Assembly: GCA_046327915.1 (NCBI GenBank)
Contig: JAXLXO010000004.1
Coordinates: 62,001-126,000 of the forward strand
Origin: VGTK01 sp046327915
GTDB lineage: Bacteria > Desulfobacterota > Binatia > UBA12015
Direction of reading: 5' to 3'
DNA length: 64,000 nucleotides
The notes beneath the pieces were generated by a model. The model saw nothing but the letters and a program-made list of their open reading frames with translations, did not search any database and was not told where the DNA came from. The stretch's first letter is position 1. The number at the start of each line of letters is the position of its first letter. This document shows positions 26,582 through 35,178 of the stretch, piece after piece. Position numbers and translations under genes: made by a program.

Positions 26582-27802
26582 CTACTCCACCGCGAGCGCG
26601 GTCGTGAGTAACAAGGTCGTCGCGATTCCCGGGAGCGGCGGGCTGAGCCAGCGCCGCGCCCGCGCCGCACCGAGCGCGCGCACGCGCCCCTGCTCGAGCA
26701 GCGCCGCGAGCGCGCGCTGCACGTTGCGCTGGCTCTCGCCGAGCGCGAGCGCCAGCGCGGACGACGACCACGGCTGCCCGTCGGTGAGCAGCGCGAGCAG
26801 CGCGCCGTCCTCGCCGTCGATCGGCGGCAGCAGGACGCGCACCGACGCGGCACGGATCGGCCGCAGCACGAAGCCCGTCGCGGTGGCGTCGATCCTCGCG
26901 ATCCCGCGGCAGAGCGCGCGCAGGCGGCTCAGCTCGACGCGCAGGCGGGCACGGTGCGACTCGTCGATCCGCCGCGCGTCGAACGCGAGCTCGATCAGCA
27001 CGTCGCGGTCGACGGGCTCGGGCCAGCAGGCGCAGAGCGCACGCGCGAGCGCGAACAGCACGGGACGCCGTGCGAGCGCCACGACGCGCGTGCCGCGGCG
27101 CAGGCTGCGCGCGCAGCCGTCGAGCACCACGCCGCGCGAGCGCAGCAGCTCCTCCACCTCGTCGATGCGCAGCGGACGCTCCTCGCCGTCGCGGACCTCG
27201 CGCGCCGCCGGCCTCTCGAGCAGCGCGAGCGCCTGCTCGACCTCGTGGATCAGCGCGGGCACGCGAGAGCGGTGCGCGGCGCCTGCCGCGCGCGCGAGCG
27301 CCGCACGCGCGCGGCGCGTGCGAACCGAGCGCAACGCGATCTCCGCACGCGCGAGCTCGGCGACGGCCGCATGGCGCGGCGGTGCGTCGTCGAGATTCAG
27401 CGCCGCGAGCCGCGCCTCGGCCTCGCCGATGCGTCCGAGCAGGAGCGCACGACGCACGAGGATCAGATGCGCGTGCAGCGCGTTCGCGCGGTCGCCCGCG
27501 CGCGCGAGCGCGTCCGCCGCGGATTGCAGCGAGCGCGTCGCGAAGCCCAGGTCGCGGCTCGCGAGCGCGACCTCCGCGTCGGCGACGATGCAACGCGCAC
27601 GCGCGCGGGGCTCCCGCTCCCCGAACGCGCGCGCCGCCGCGCGCAGCAGCTCGCGTGCACGTGCCGGCTGCTCGAGCTGCGCCATCGCGATGCCGCGCAG
27701 CGCGAGCGCCGGCGGATCGTTCCGCAACGCGACGTGGTTCAGCGCGCGCAGCGGATCGCCGAGCGCGAGCGCGCGGGCGCCGGCCGTGATGAGCGCGTCC
27801 AC
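26582..27802 (-). CDS. TPR-rich protein with DNA-binding-like C-terminus (probable regulator)
   Basis: The 406-residue protein is Ala/Arg/Leu rich. Residues 1 to about 210 read as tetratricopeptide-type helix pairs (ARELLRAAARAFGE, NALHAHLILVRRALLLGRIGEAEARL). The C-terminal half resembles a winged helix (FALARALCACWPEPVDRDVL; later ALALGESQRNVQRALAALLEQGRVR). This arrangement suits a transcription regulator with a helical sensor part. The start GTG 27802 has no strong ribosome site. It is divergent from the acyl-CoA dehydrogenase operon and may control it or the propeller gene. Confidence 0.6.
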   Translation of the reverse strand: MDALITAGARALALGDPLRALNHVALRNDPPALALRGIAMAQLEQPARARELLRAAARAFGEREPRARARCIVADAEVALASRDLGFATRSLQSAADALARAGDRANALHAHLILVRRALLLGRIGEAEARLAALNLDDAPPRHAAVAELARAEIALRSVRTRRARAALARAAGAAHRSRVPALIHEVEQALALLERPAAREVRDGEERPLRIDEVEELLRSRGVVLDGCARSLRRGTRVVALARRPVLFALARALCACWPEPVDRDVLIELAFDARRIDESHRARLRVELSRLRALCRGIARIDATATGFVLRPIRAASVRVLLPPIDGEDGALLALLTDGQPWSSSALALALGESQRNVQRALAALLEQGRVRALGAARARRWLSPPLPGIATTLLLTTALAVE

Positions 27803-27953
27803 GGGCGGAGTCTAGCCCGGCGCGGCGGCCGCGTCGTCCGGGCGGGGTGACGCCGCAGCGCGTCTTGCCGGTCCCGACCTCGCGAGATAGCCAAGCTGTC
27901 TCACCACGAGCAACGGAGCGTCGGCGCTTCGCGTCCGACGGAGGCACATCATC

Positions 27954-29153
27954 ATGACGGAAGAGGAGCTGCGCGGACGCGTCCGCGCGCTGGTCGCGAA
28001 GGTCAACCCCGATCAGGTCGACATGCACACGTTCCGCGGTGCGCAGTTCGACCACGGGCTCGCGCTGGTCAACTTCCCCGAGGGCTACGGCGGACTCGGG
28101 CTCAACCCGCGCATGCAGGCGATCGTGAACGACGAGCTGCAGAAGACGTCCAAGACCACGTATGACGACCTCGTCATCAACCCGATCGGCATCGGCATGG
28201 GCATGCCGACGCTCCTCACCTACGGCTCGGACGAGATGAAGAAGCAGCTGCTGCGGCGCTGCTACACGGGCGAGGACATCTGGTGCCAGCTGTTCAGCGA
28301 GCCCGGCGCGGGATCGGACGTCGCGGGCCTCGCGACGCGCGCCGAGCGTCACGGCGACGAGTGGGTCGTGAACGGCCAGAAGGTGTGGACGAGCCTCGCG
28401 CACGTCTCGCGCTGGGGCATGCTGCTCGCGCGCTGCAACCCCGACGTCCCGAAGCACGAGGGCCTGGTCTACTTCCTCGTCGACATGAAGAGCCCGGGTG
28501 TCGAGGTGCGGCCGCTGTACCAGATCACCGGCGAGGCCGAGTTCAACGAGGTCTTCTTCAACGACGTCCGCATCCCGCACAACAACGTGCTGGGCAAGGT
28601 CGGACAGGGCTGGCACGTCGCGATCACGACGCTGATGAACGAGCGCACCGCGCTCGGCGGCGGCTCGTCGCAGCGCGCGTCGGGTCCGATCCGCATCCTG
28701 ATGGAGCTCTGGAAGGAGCGCGGCAAGGGGCGCGGTGAAGCGGGCGCCGTCACGCGCGACCGCATCACGAAGCTCTACATCGAGTCGGAGCTGCTGCGCG
28801 CGACGGCCGCGCGCGGGCGCGCCGCGCAGCGTTCGGGCAATCCGGGTCCGGAAGGATCCGTCGGCAAGCTCGCGCAGGCCGAGCTCTACAAGCGCATCTG
28901 GGAGTGCTGCACCGACGTCATGGGCGCGGACGGGCTCACCTACGAGGCCGGCTACGAGCTGCGCCGTCCGCGCGTCGAGGCCCGCCGCGACGCGGTCGGC
29001 ATGGCCAAGTATCAATTTCTCCGCTCGCGGGCGAACTCGATCGAGGGCGGCACGTCGGAAGTGATGCGCAACATCCTCGGCGAGCGCGTGCTCGGGCTCC
29101 CCGGCGAACCCCGCGTCGACAAGGCCGTGGCCTGGAAGGACATCCCGCGATGA
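27954..29153 (+). CDS. Acyl-CoA dehydrogenase, subunit or family member 1
   Basis: The 399-residue FAD enzyme has the family landmarks LFSEPGAGSDVAGL, NGQKVWTS, FFNDVRIPHNNVLG and the C-terminal RANSIEGGTSEVMRNILGERVLGLP. It starts at an ATG after GGAGGCACATC. Its stop overlaps the start of the next acyl-CoA dehydrogenase (ATGA). Paired genes of this kind in actinobacteria encode alpha2beta2 enzymes with sterol or bulky acyl substrates. That the present pair does the same is an inference from the overlap. Confidence 0.9.
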   Translation: MTEEELRGRVRALVAKVNPDQVDMHTFRGAQFDHGLALVNFPEGYGGLGLNPRMQAIVNDELQKTSKTTYDDLVINPIGIGMGMPTLLTYGSDEMKKQLLRRCYTGEDIWCQLFSEPGAGSDVAGLATRAERHGDEWVVNGQKVWTSLAHVSRWGMLLARCNPDVPKHEGLVYFLVDMKSPGVEVRPLYQITGEAEFNEVFFNDVRIPHNNVLGKVGQGWHVAITTLMNERTALGGGSSQRASGPIRILMELWKERGKGRGEAGAVTRDRITKLYIESELLRATAARGRAAQRSGNPGPEGSVGKLAQAELYKRIWECCTDVMGADGLTYEAGYELRRPRVEARRDAVGMAKYQFLRSRANSIEGGTSEVMRNILGERVLGLPGEPRVDKAVAWKDIPR

Positions 29154-30259
29154 GCTTGACGTTTACTCCCGAGCACGAGGAGCTGCGCCAGACGGTGCGG
29201 CGCTTCCTCGCCGAGAAGTCGCCGATCACCGCGGTCCGCAAGACCATGACCACCGACGCCGGCTTCGACGACGCGGTGTGGTCGCAGATGGCCGAGCAGA
29301 TCGGCCTGCAGGGACTGATCGTCCCCGAGGAGCACGGCGGCGCCGGCATGGGTGCGGCCGAGCTCGCGATCGTCATGGAGGAGATGGGCCGCGTGCTGCT
29401 GTGCGCGCCGTTCCTCTCGACGGTCCTCGCGACGCAGGCGCTGCTGCTCGCCGGCAGCGACGCTGCGCAGAAGGATCTGCTGCCCGGCATCGCGGCCGGC
29501 ACGACGCGCGCGACGCTGGCGTACGTCGAGCCGGGCGGCGACTGGGAGCCGTCGGCCGCGAAGACCACGGCGAAGCAGGACGGCAGCGACTGGAAGCTCG
29601 ACGGCGAGAAGGCGTTCGTCCTCGACGGCCACACTGCCGACGTTCTGCTGGTCACCGCGCGCACGTCCGACGGCCTGTCGCTGTTCCGCGTCGACGCGGG
29701 CGCACCCGGCGTCGAGCGCAAGGCGCTGCCGACTCTCGACCTGACGCGCAAGCTCACCCACGTGACGCTGAAGGGCGCACGCGCGACGCGCGTCGGCGCC
29801 GCAGGCGACGTGACGCCGGCGATCGAGCGCGCGGTGCAGTGGGCGATCGCGGCGCTCGCCGCGGAGCAGGCGGGCGGCGCGCAGCGCTGCCTCGAGACCG
29901 CCACCGACTACGCGAAGACGCGCCTGCAGTTCGGACGCCCCATCGGCTCGTTCCAGGCGATCAAGCACCGCTGCGCGGACATGCTCGTCGCGGCGGAGTT
30001 CGCGAAGTCGGCGGCGTACGGTGCCGCGGCGGCGCTCGCCGACGGCGACGGCGCGGACGAGGCCACCGCGATCGCGAAGTCGTACTGCTCGGAGGCGTTC
30101 TTCCAGGCCGCCGGCGACAACATCCAGATCCACGGCGGCATGGGCTTCACCTGGGAGGCCGACGCGCACCTGTACTTCAAGCGCGCGAAGAGCAGCAGCC
30201 TGCTGTTCGGCGATCCCGTCAAGCACCGCGAGAAGCTCGCGGCGCGCATCGGGCTCTGA
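29150..30259 (+). CDS. Acyl-CoA dehydrogenase, subunit or family member 2
   Basis: The 369-residue protein begins MSLTFTPEHEELRQTVRRFL and has LIVPEEHGGAGMG, YAKTRLQFGRPIGSFQAIKHRCADM and QIHGGMGFTWEADAHLYFKRAK. The N-terminal half is divergent: the usual 'TEP..GSD' FAD-contact motif is replaced by AYVEPGGDWEP. This resembles the FadE partner subunits that form mixed tetramers with a neighbouring dehydrogenase. Its start overlaps the preceding stop. Confidence 0.88.
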   Translation: MSLTFTPEHEELRQTVRRFLAEKSPITAVRKTMTTDAGFDDAVWSQMAEQIGLQGLIVPEEHGGAGMGAAELAIVMEEMGRVLLCAPFLSTVLATQALLLAGSDAAQKDLLPGIAAGTTRATLAYVEPGGDWEPSAAKTTAKQDGSDWKLDGEKAFVLDGHTADVLLVTARTSDGLSLFRVDAGAPGVERKALPTLDLTRKLTHVTLKGARATRVGAAGDVTPAIERAVQWAIAALAAEQAGGAQRCLETATDYAKTRLQFGRPIGSFQAIKHRCADMLVAAEFAKSAAYGAAAALADGDGADEATAIAKSYCSEAFFQAAGDNIQIHGGMGFTWEADAHLYFKRAKSSSLLFGDPVKHREKLAARIGL

Positions 30260-30261
30260 GC

Positions 30262-31557
30262 ATGGACTTCGATCTTCCGAAGGACCTCGTCGAGTACCTC
30301 GGCGAACTCGACCGCTTCATCGAGGCGGAGATCAAGCCGCTCGAGAACGAGAACGACAACATCCGCTTCTTCGACCACCGCCGCGAGTTCGAGCGCACCG
30401 ACTGGGCGCGCGGTGGGCTGCCGAAGAAGGAGTGGGAGGAGCTGCTCGCCGAGGCGCGGCGCCGCGCCGATCGCGCCGGGCACCTGCGCTTCGCCTGGCC
30501 GGCCGAGCTCGGCGGGAAGAACGGCTCGCAGCTCTGGCTCGCGGTGATCCGCGAGCTCCTCGCCTCGAAGGGCCTCGGCCTGCACAACGACCTGCAGAAC
30601 GAGCACTCGATCGTCGCGAACAACCCGTTCGTCGTGATGTTCAAGGAGTTCGCGACTCCCGAGCAGTACGCGCGCGACCACGACAAGCTTTTGCACGACG
30701 AGATGATCACCGCCTTCGGCCTCACCGAGCCGGAGCACGGCTCGGACGCGACGCACATGGACACCCACGCGGTGCCGCAGGAGCGCGACGGGAAGAAGGG
30801 CTGGCTGATCAACGGCGCCAAGATGTGGACGACGGGCATGCACGTCGCCACGCACGTGATGGTGTTCGCGCGCACCAGCGGCAAGGCCGGCGACGCGCTC
30901 GGCATCACGACCTTCGTCGTGCCGTCGAACACGCCGGGCCTCAAGATCGAAGAGTACCTCTGGACCTTCAACATGCCGACGGATCACCCGCGCATCACGC
31001 TGACCGACGTGTGGGTGCCGGAGGATGCGTACTGGGGCGAGATCGGCCGCGGGCTGGCACTCGGGCAGAGCTTCGTGCACGCGAACCGCATCCGTCAGGC
31101 GGCGTCGTCGCTCGGTGCGGCGGTCTTCTGCATCGAGGAGAGTGTCAAGTACGCGCGCCAGCGCAAGCCCTTCGGCAAGCCGCTGGCGCAGAACCAGGCG
31201 ATCCAGTGGCCGCTGGTCGAGCTGTCCACGCAGTGCGACATGCTGCGCCTGCTGATCCGCCAGACGGCGTGGCAGATGGATCGCCTGCCGCACAAGCAGA
31301 TCGAGCACGAGATCTCCGACAAGGTCTCGATGTGCAACTACTGGGCGAACCGCCTGTGCTGCGACGCGGCCGACCGCGCGATGCAGGTGCACGGCGGCAT
31401 CGGCTACTCGCGCCACAAGCCGTTCGAGCACATCTACCGCCACCACCGGCGCTACCGGATCACCGAGGGCTCGGAGGAGATCCAGATGCGCAAGGTCGGC
31501 GCGTACCTCTTCGGCTACGCGGGTCCGCGCAAGCGTCTGTTCGCGGGCGGCGCGTAG
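30262..31557 (+). CDS. Acyl-CoA dehydrogenase 3
   Basis: The 431-residue protein starts two bases after the previous stop. It has FGLTEPEHGSDATHMDT (FAD and substrate contact), NGAKMWTTGMH, YARQRKPFGKPLAQNQAIQWPL and the C-terminal YRITEGSEEIQMRKVGAYLF. The sequence before the first motif is unusually long and His/Asn-rich (HNDLQNEHSIVANNPFV). It resembles long FadE-like members with unknown substrate. Three dehydrogenases in a row suggest a dedicated catabolic route for an unusual acyl chain. Confidence 0.88.
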   Translation: MDFDLPKDLVEYLGELDRFIEAEIKPLENENDNIRFFDHRREFERTDWARGGLPKKEWEELLAEARRRADRAGHLRFAWPAELGGKNGSQLWLAVIRELLASKGLGLHNDLQNEHSIVANNPFVVMFKEFATPEQYARDHDKLLHDEMITAFGLTEPEHGSDATHMDTHAVPQERDGKKGWLINGAKMWTTGMHVATHVMVFARTSGKAGDALGITTFVVPSNTPGLKIEEYLWTFNMPTDHPRITLTDVWVPEDAYWGEIGRGLALGQSFVHANRIRQAASSLGAAVFCIEESVKYARQRKPFGKPLAQNQAIQWPLVELSTQCDMLRLLIRQTAWQMDRLPHKQIEHEISDKVSMCNYWANRLCCDAADRAMQVHGGIGYSRHKPFEHIYRHHRRYRITEGSEEIQMRKVGAYLFGYAGPRKRLFAGGA

Positions 31558-31565
31558 GCGCCGCC

Positions 31566-31895
31566 GTGCGCTCCGACGCGGGTAACGTCTTCGCCGCGAT
31601 CCCGGCGACGCTCGACGCGGAGCTCGTCGAGACGCTGGTCGCGGCGAAGGCCGTGCGCGTCGAGCGCATCGTGTCGCGCGGGCACGCGTCGCCGCAGTCC
31701 GGCTGGTACGACCAGGACGAGGACGAGCTGGTCGTCCTGCTGCGGGGAACCGGCCGTCTGCTGTTCGACGACGGCGACGAGATCACGCTCGGCGTCGGCG
31801 ACTGGATCGACATCCCCGCGCACCGGCGTCACCGCGTGACGTGGACGGATCCCGACACCGACACGGTGTGGCTCGCGGTATTCTACCGCCGCTGA
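31566..31895 (+). CDS. Cupin-fold protein
   Basis: The 109-residue product is a single cupin barrel: ERIVSRGHASPQSGWYDQDEDE (part), LLRGTGRLLFDDGDEITLGVGDWIDIPAHRRHRVTW in pieces, and a final WLAVFYRR. Metal-binding His/Glu positions are partly present (Glu in DEDEL, His in PAHRRHR). GTG 31566 lies eight bases after the dehydrogenase stop, so it belongs to that operon. Its substrate is unknown. Confidence 0.72.
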   Translation: MRSDAGNVFAAIPATLDAELVETLVAAKAVRVERIVSRGHASPQSGWYDQDEDELVVLLRGTGRLLFDDGDEITLGVGDWIDIPAHRRHRVTWTDPDTDTVWLAVFYRR

Positions 31896-31932
31896 CCGTC
31901 GTCCACGCGCCGCCGTCGCGCGACGCCCCCGA

Positions 31933-32589
31933 GTGTGGCAGAAACGGAGGGGCGTGGAGCACAAGCCCAGGACCCGGAAGCGCCACTTCTCGATGATCCG
32001 CGACTTCTCGCTCGCGGACCTGATCACGCTCTCGAACGGCTTCGCCGGGACGGGAACGATCCTCGCGACGCTGCAGTACATGGACACGCGCGACCAGCGC
32101 ATCCTGTGGCTCGCGTTCGCGCTGCCGCTGTTCGCGATGGTGTTCGACTTCCTCGACGGCCGCGTCGCGCGCTGGCGGCACCGCTCGTCGCCGCTCGGGC
32201 GCGAGCTCGACTCGCTCGCCGACCTGATCTCCTTCGGCGTGGCGCCGGCGGTGCTCGGCTTCGCGGTCGGCCTGCGCGGCGCGTGGGACGCGCTGATCCT
32301 GGTCTACTTCGTGAGCTGCGGGCTGTCGCGGCTCGCGCGCTACAACGTCACCGCCGAGGACCTCGCCGACGAGAGCGGAAAGGTCCGCTACTTCGAGGGC
32401 ACGCCGATCCCGACCAGCGTGATCCTGGTCGCGATGCTCGCGGTGCTGACGTGGATGGGCCGCATCGACGACCAGCTGCCGTTCGGACGCATCCGCTTTC
32501 TCGGCGGCGCGTTCCATCCGCTGGTGATGGTCTACTGGCTGAGCGGCAGCGCGATGATCTCGAAGACGCTGCGCATCCCGAAGCCGTAG
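31933..32589 (+). CDS. pssA: CDP-alcohol phosphatidyltransferase, probable phosphatidylserine synthase
   Basis: The 218-residue membrane protein has the CDP-alcohol motif DG-x2-AR-x8-G-x3-D-x3-D as DGRVARWRHRSSPLGRELDSLAD. Several membrane helices flank it (LWLAFALPLFAMVF, ISFGVAPAVLGFAVG, VILVAMLAVLTWMG). PssA makes phosphatidylserine from CDP-diacylglycerol and serine. The N-terminal RDFSLADLITLSNGFAG is typical of the bacterial PssA group. GTG 31933 is used; GTG 31954 and ATG 31993 are alternatives. Confidence 0.78.
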   Translation: MWQKRRGVEHKPRTRKRHFSMIRDFSLADLITLSNGFAGTGTILATLQYMDTRDQRILWLAFALPLFAMVFDFLDGRVARWRHRSSPLGRELDSLADLISFGVAPAVLGFAVGLRGAWDALILVYFVSCGLSRLARYNVTAEDLADESGKVRYFEGTPIPTSVILVAMLAVLTWMGRIDDQLPFGRIRFLGGAFHPLVMVYWLSGSAMISKTLRIPKP

Positions 32590-32596
32590 CGGCCGG

Positions 32597-32636
32597 CGAC
32601 GTCTCCGGCGGCGCGTTCCGCACCGCCGGGACGTCG
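32597..32636. terminator. Strong bidirectional hairpin
   Basis: CGACGTC, one bulged T, then CCGGCGG (32597-32611) pairs with CCGCCGGGACGTCG (32623-32636) around an 11-base loop. It lies between the convergent pssA and monooxygenase genes, with no U-tract. Confidence 0.6.
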
Positions 32637-32643
32637 GTGCGAT

Positions 32644-32934
32644 TCAGCCGACCGGCTTCAGGATCTCGATCGTCGGCGCGCCGCCCAGCATGCCGCCCAT
32701 CTTGCCGAAGGCCTCGAGGAAGTACGGCGTCTTGCCGTGGTGGTCGATCGCGGCCTGATCGACGTACGCCTCGACGACGACGTAGGTCGTCGGCTTCACG
32801 GTCGAGCGGCAGAGCTCGTAGCGCTTGCAGCCGGGCTCGTTGGCGAGAACCTTCTCGGTGAGCTCGGCGAAGACCTTCTCGAACTCGGCCGTCTTGGCCT
32901 CCTGCACGGGCAGCGTGGCGACGATGGTCAGCAT
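32644..32934 (-). CDS. Antibiotic biosynthesis monooxygenase (ABM) domain protein
   Basis: The 96-residue protein has the dimeric ferredoxin-like pattern of ABM/YgiN proteins: MLTIVATLPVQEAKTAEFEKVF, then NEPGCKRYELCRS, YVVVEAYVDQAAIDHH and a His just before GKTPYF. Members are small cofactor-free monooxygenases or heme-handling proteins. An AAAGGA lies before the ATG. It is a single gene. Specific chemistry cannot be assigned. Confidence 0.78.
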   Translation of the reverse strand: MLTIVATLPVQEAKTAEFEKVFAELTEKVLANEPGCKRYELCRSTVKPTTYVVVEAYVDQAAIDHHGKTPYFLEAFGKMGGMLGGAPTIEILKPVG

Positions 32935-33048
32935 GTCGGATCCTTTCGTTCTGCGGGTGGGTGAAGCCCGGGAGCTAACCGATGCCCCCGTGCCGCGGCA
33001 AGCGACCACCACCCTTGCCGCGGCGCCACCGGTGTACGACAAGCCCGC

Positions 33049-33462
33049 ATGCCGACCGGCGCCGAGCGCCTGCTCGCCTTCGTCCACCCGGTGTGCGCGC
33101 TGGCCGCGCTGGCCTTCCTCGCGTGGGTCGCGTCGCTCGGGCTGCGCTCGCGCGAGCGCGGCGGGGCGGCGCTGAAGCCGCGACACGCGCACCTCGCGCC
33201 GTGGGCGTACGCCGCCACCGCGCTCAACTTCGTCCTCGGTATCGGGTCGACCTGGCTCTGGCGCCACGACCTCGAGCTCGCGGGCGGCCTGCACTTCTGG
33301 ATCGGTGCCGCGATCTGCGCCGTGCTCGGCGGCGCGGCGCTGCTGTCCCGCCGCATGGCGACCGATCCATCGGCACGCAGCGCGCATCCCGCGCTGGGGA
33401 TGCTCGCACTGCTGCTCTCGCTGCTGCAGGTCTTCTTCGGACTGGCGCTGGTCGCGCTCTGA
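33049..33462 (+). CDS. Small membrane protein, DUF4079-like
   Basis: The 137-residue protein has four membrane helices. Conserved His residues lie near membrane edges (FVHPVCAL, RHAHLAPWAYAATALNF, GGLHFWIGAAI, AHPALGMLALLLSLLQVF). Paired His in four helices resemble cytochrome b561/DUF4079 proteins, so heme binding is possible. The N-terminus MPTGAERLLAF is short and polar. Confidence 0.55.
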   Translation: MPTGAERLLAFVHPVCALAALAFLAWVASLGLRSRERGGAALKPRHAHLAPWAYAATALNFVLGIGSTWLWRHDLELAGGLHFWIGAAICAVLGGAALLSRRMATDPSARSAHPALGMLALLLSLLQVFFGLALVAL

Positions 33463-33480
33463 CGGCGCGGACGGATTCGC

Positions 33481-33939
33481 TCAGCGATTCGCGTTCATCT
33501 GCCGGATCGCGTCGTTCGCGAGCTCGTCGCAGCGCTCGTTCTGCGGGTGGCCGTTGTGGCCACGTACCCAGTGCCACGTGATGCGGTGCTTCGACGCGGC
33601 CGCGTCGAGCGCCTGCCACAGCTCGACGTTCTTCACCGGCTTCTTGTCGGCGGTCTGCCAGCCGCGGCGCTTCCAGTTCGCGAGCCACGACTTCATGCCG
33701 TCGATCACGTAGCGCGAGTCGCTCCACACCTCGACGGAGCACGGCTCCTTCAAGGCACCGAGGCCCTCGATCACCGCGCGCAGCTCCATCTGATTGTTGG
33801 TCGTCGCGCGCTCGGCGCCGGACAGCTCCTTCACGTGACCGTTGCACTCGAGGATCGCCCCCCAGCCTCCCGGACCGGGATTGCCGTGGCACGAGCCGTC
33901 GGCGTACAGCGCGACGTGCTTCGTCGAAGCGTCGGACAC
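33481..33939 (-). CDS. rnhA: Ribonuclease HI
   Basis: The 152-residue enzyme has all four RNase HI acidic residues in context: Asp in YADGSCHGNPGPGGW, Glu in NNQMELRAVIEGL, Asp in WSDSRYVIDGM and Asp in ERCDELAND. The handle region GWQTADKKPVKNVELW is present. It cuts RNA in RNA-DNA hybrids. GTG 33939 lies nine bases after the hemQ stop, so the two are co-transcribed. Confidence 0.93.
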   Translation of the reverse strand: MSDASTKHVALYADGSCHGNPGPGGWGAILECNGHVKELSGAERATTNNQMELRAVIEGLGALKEPCSVEVWSDSRYVIDGMKSWLANWKRRGWQTADKKPVKNVELWQALDAAASKHRITWHWVRGHNGHPQNERCDELANDAIRQMNANR

Positions 33940-33947
33940 GGGCGGCG

Positions 33948-34808
33948 TCAGAGACGGAGCGCCTGGCGCAGCTCTCCGGGCGCGAAACGGACGCTGACGT
34001 AGAACGGACCGAACAGGCCGTACAGCGCGCTGCCCTCGTCGTACCGCATCTCGTAGACGATGTCGCGGATCGACTTCAGCTCGCGCGTGAAGAGCGTGAC
34101 GCCCCACTCCCAGTCGTCGAGTCCCGTGGAGCTGGTGACGAGCTGGCTCACGCGATTCGCGTAGCGTCGTCCGGCGTCGGCGTGCGAGCCCATGAGGCGC
34201 TTGCGCTCGTTGAACGACAGCGCGTACCAGTTGCGTCCCTCGCCGCGCGCCTTGCTCATCGGATAGAAGCAGACGACCGGCATGTCGGGGCCGGGCAGCT
34301 GCGGGTGCACGCGCGAGTCGACGTACATCCCCATGCGCGCCGCGAATCCCGAGACCTGGCGCTGGAAGTCCGGCGAGTCGGGCGCGAGTCCGTCCTCGTC
34401 GAGCAGCTTCCTCGCGTGGTCGCCGGTGGTCGAGATGTACTCGCTCTTCTCCGAGATCGAGAGGAACGAGTAGACCGTCGACAGGCAGCTGCCGAAGCGG
34501 GTCCCTGCAACTTCTTGCGTGAGCTGCTGGATGCGCTTCAGGTCGGGGTGCACCGCGATCAGCCCGAGGTCGGCCTTGCCGATGACCCCGCTCGGGATCA
34601 GCTGCATTCCCTCCTCGCGCCCGAGCGCGTCGAGCAGCGCCGAGAACTCCTCGATCGCGTGTCCGCGGTCGGACTCGCTCATCGCGAGCCAACGCGCGCG
34701 ATCGATCGACTGGAAGAGGTGCAGCACCGGCCACCCCATCTCCTGCGTTGCGGGTGCGGCGGAATGCGGGGCAGCGGCTGGACGACGCGGGCTCTCTTCA
34801 GCAGACAT
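33948..34808 (-). CDS. hemQ: Coproheme decarboxylase HemQ (chlorite dismutase family)
   Basis: The 286-residue protein matches the family's two-domain ferredoxin-like fold: the N-terminal half ends with TVYSFLSISEKSEY, and the C-terminal half holds WYALSFNERKRLMGSH, then TSSTGLDDWEWGVTLF. The His in LMGSHADAG is the expected heme ligand. HemQ turns coproheme into heme b in the coproporphyrin-dependent pathway. The N-terminal 25 residues are Ala/Pro-rich and outside the domain. The call assumes HemQ rather than chlorite dismutase, which is the more common function. Confidence 0.85.
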   Translation of the reverse strand: MSAEESPRRPAAAPHSAAPATQEMGWPVLHLFQSIDRARWLAMSESDRGHAIEEFSALLDALGREEGMQLIPSGVIGKADLGLIAVHPDLKRIQQLTQEVAGTRFGSCLSTVYSFLSISEKSEYISTTGDHARKLLDEDGLAPDSPDFQRQVSGFAARMGMYVDSRVHPQLPGPDMPVVCFYPMSKARGEGRNWYALSFNERKRLMGSHADAGRRYANRVSQLVTSSTGLDDWEWGVTLFTRELKSIRDIVYEMRYDEGSALYGLFGPFYVSVRFAPGELRQALRL

Positions 34809-35178
34809 CGGTTGGTTTCTCCGGGCCTGATGTAAGCGCCGGGGGGCATGCGGCGCAAGGGTGTGAGCCTCGCCCGCGAGCGCGGGAAACGATCCGAGCC
34901 GGCGAATTGCCTTCTTGCTCCCGCTACCGTTTCGTGATGCTAAGGAAGAGCGCTCCGAGCCTCGTTCCCGAGATTTCGAAGGCCGCGCACGCTCCCCGCG
35001 TGCCGCGCAGTCGTCTCGTGAGGCCGGGCGTGAGATCCCGCGAACGAGACACCCACCGACTCGCGACGGGGCAACCGGAAGGAAGAGCATTTCCCTCCGG
35101 AGCAAGCTAAGAGAATCTGGAGAAGCACTGCCGGGCCCGTGCGAGGGACCTGCGGCAAGGACGTGGAGAGGACGAGCA
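34809..35178. other. 370-base divergent intergenic region
   Basis: This holds the promoters of hemQ (minus) and the histone-tail SnoaL gene (plus). A GTCTCGT/ACGAGAC stem (35013-35019 with 35044-35050) lies within the leader of the plus-strand gene. A 57-codon frame at 34937 has no family features and is not called. A long untranslated leader is likely. Confidence 0.45.

Noticed and set aside
34937..35110. A 57-codon frame with a near-by AAGGAAG
   Set aside because: No family features and the ribosome-like site lies inside the frame; treated as leader.
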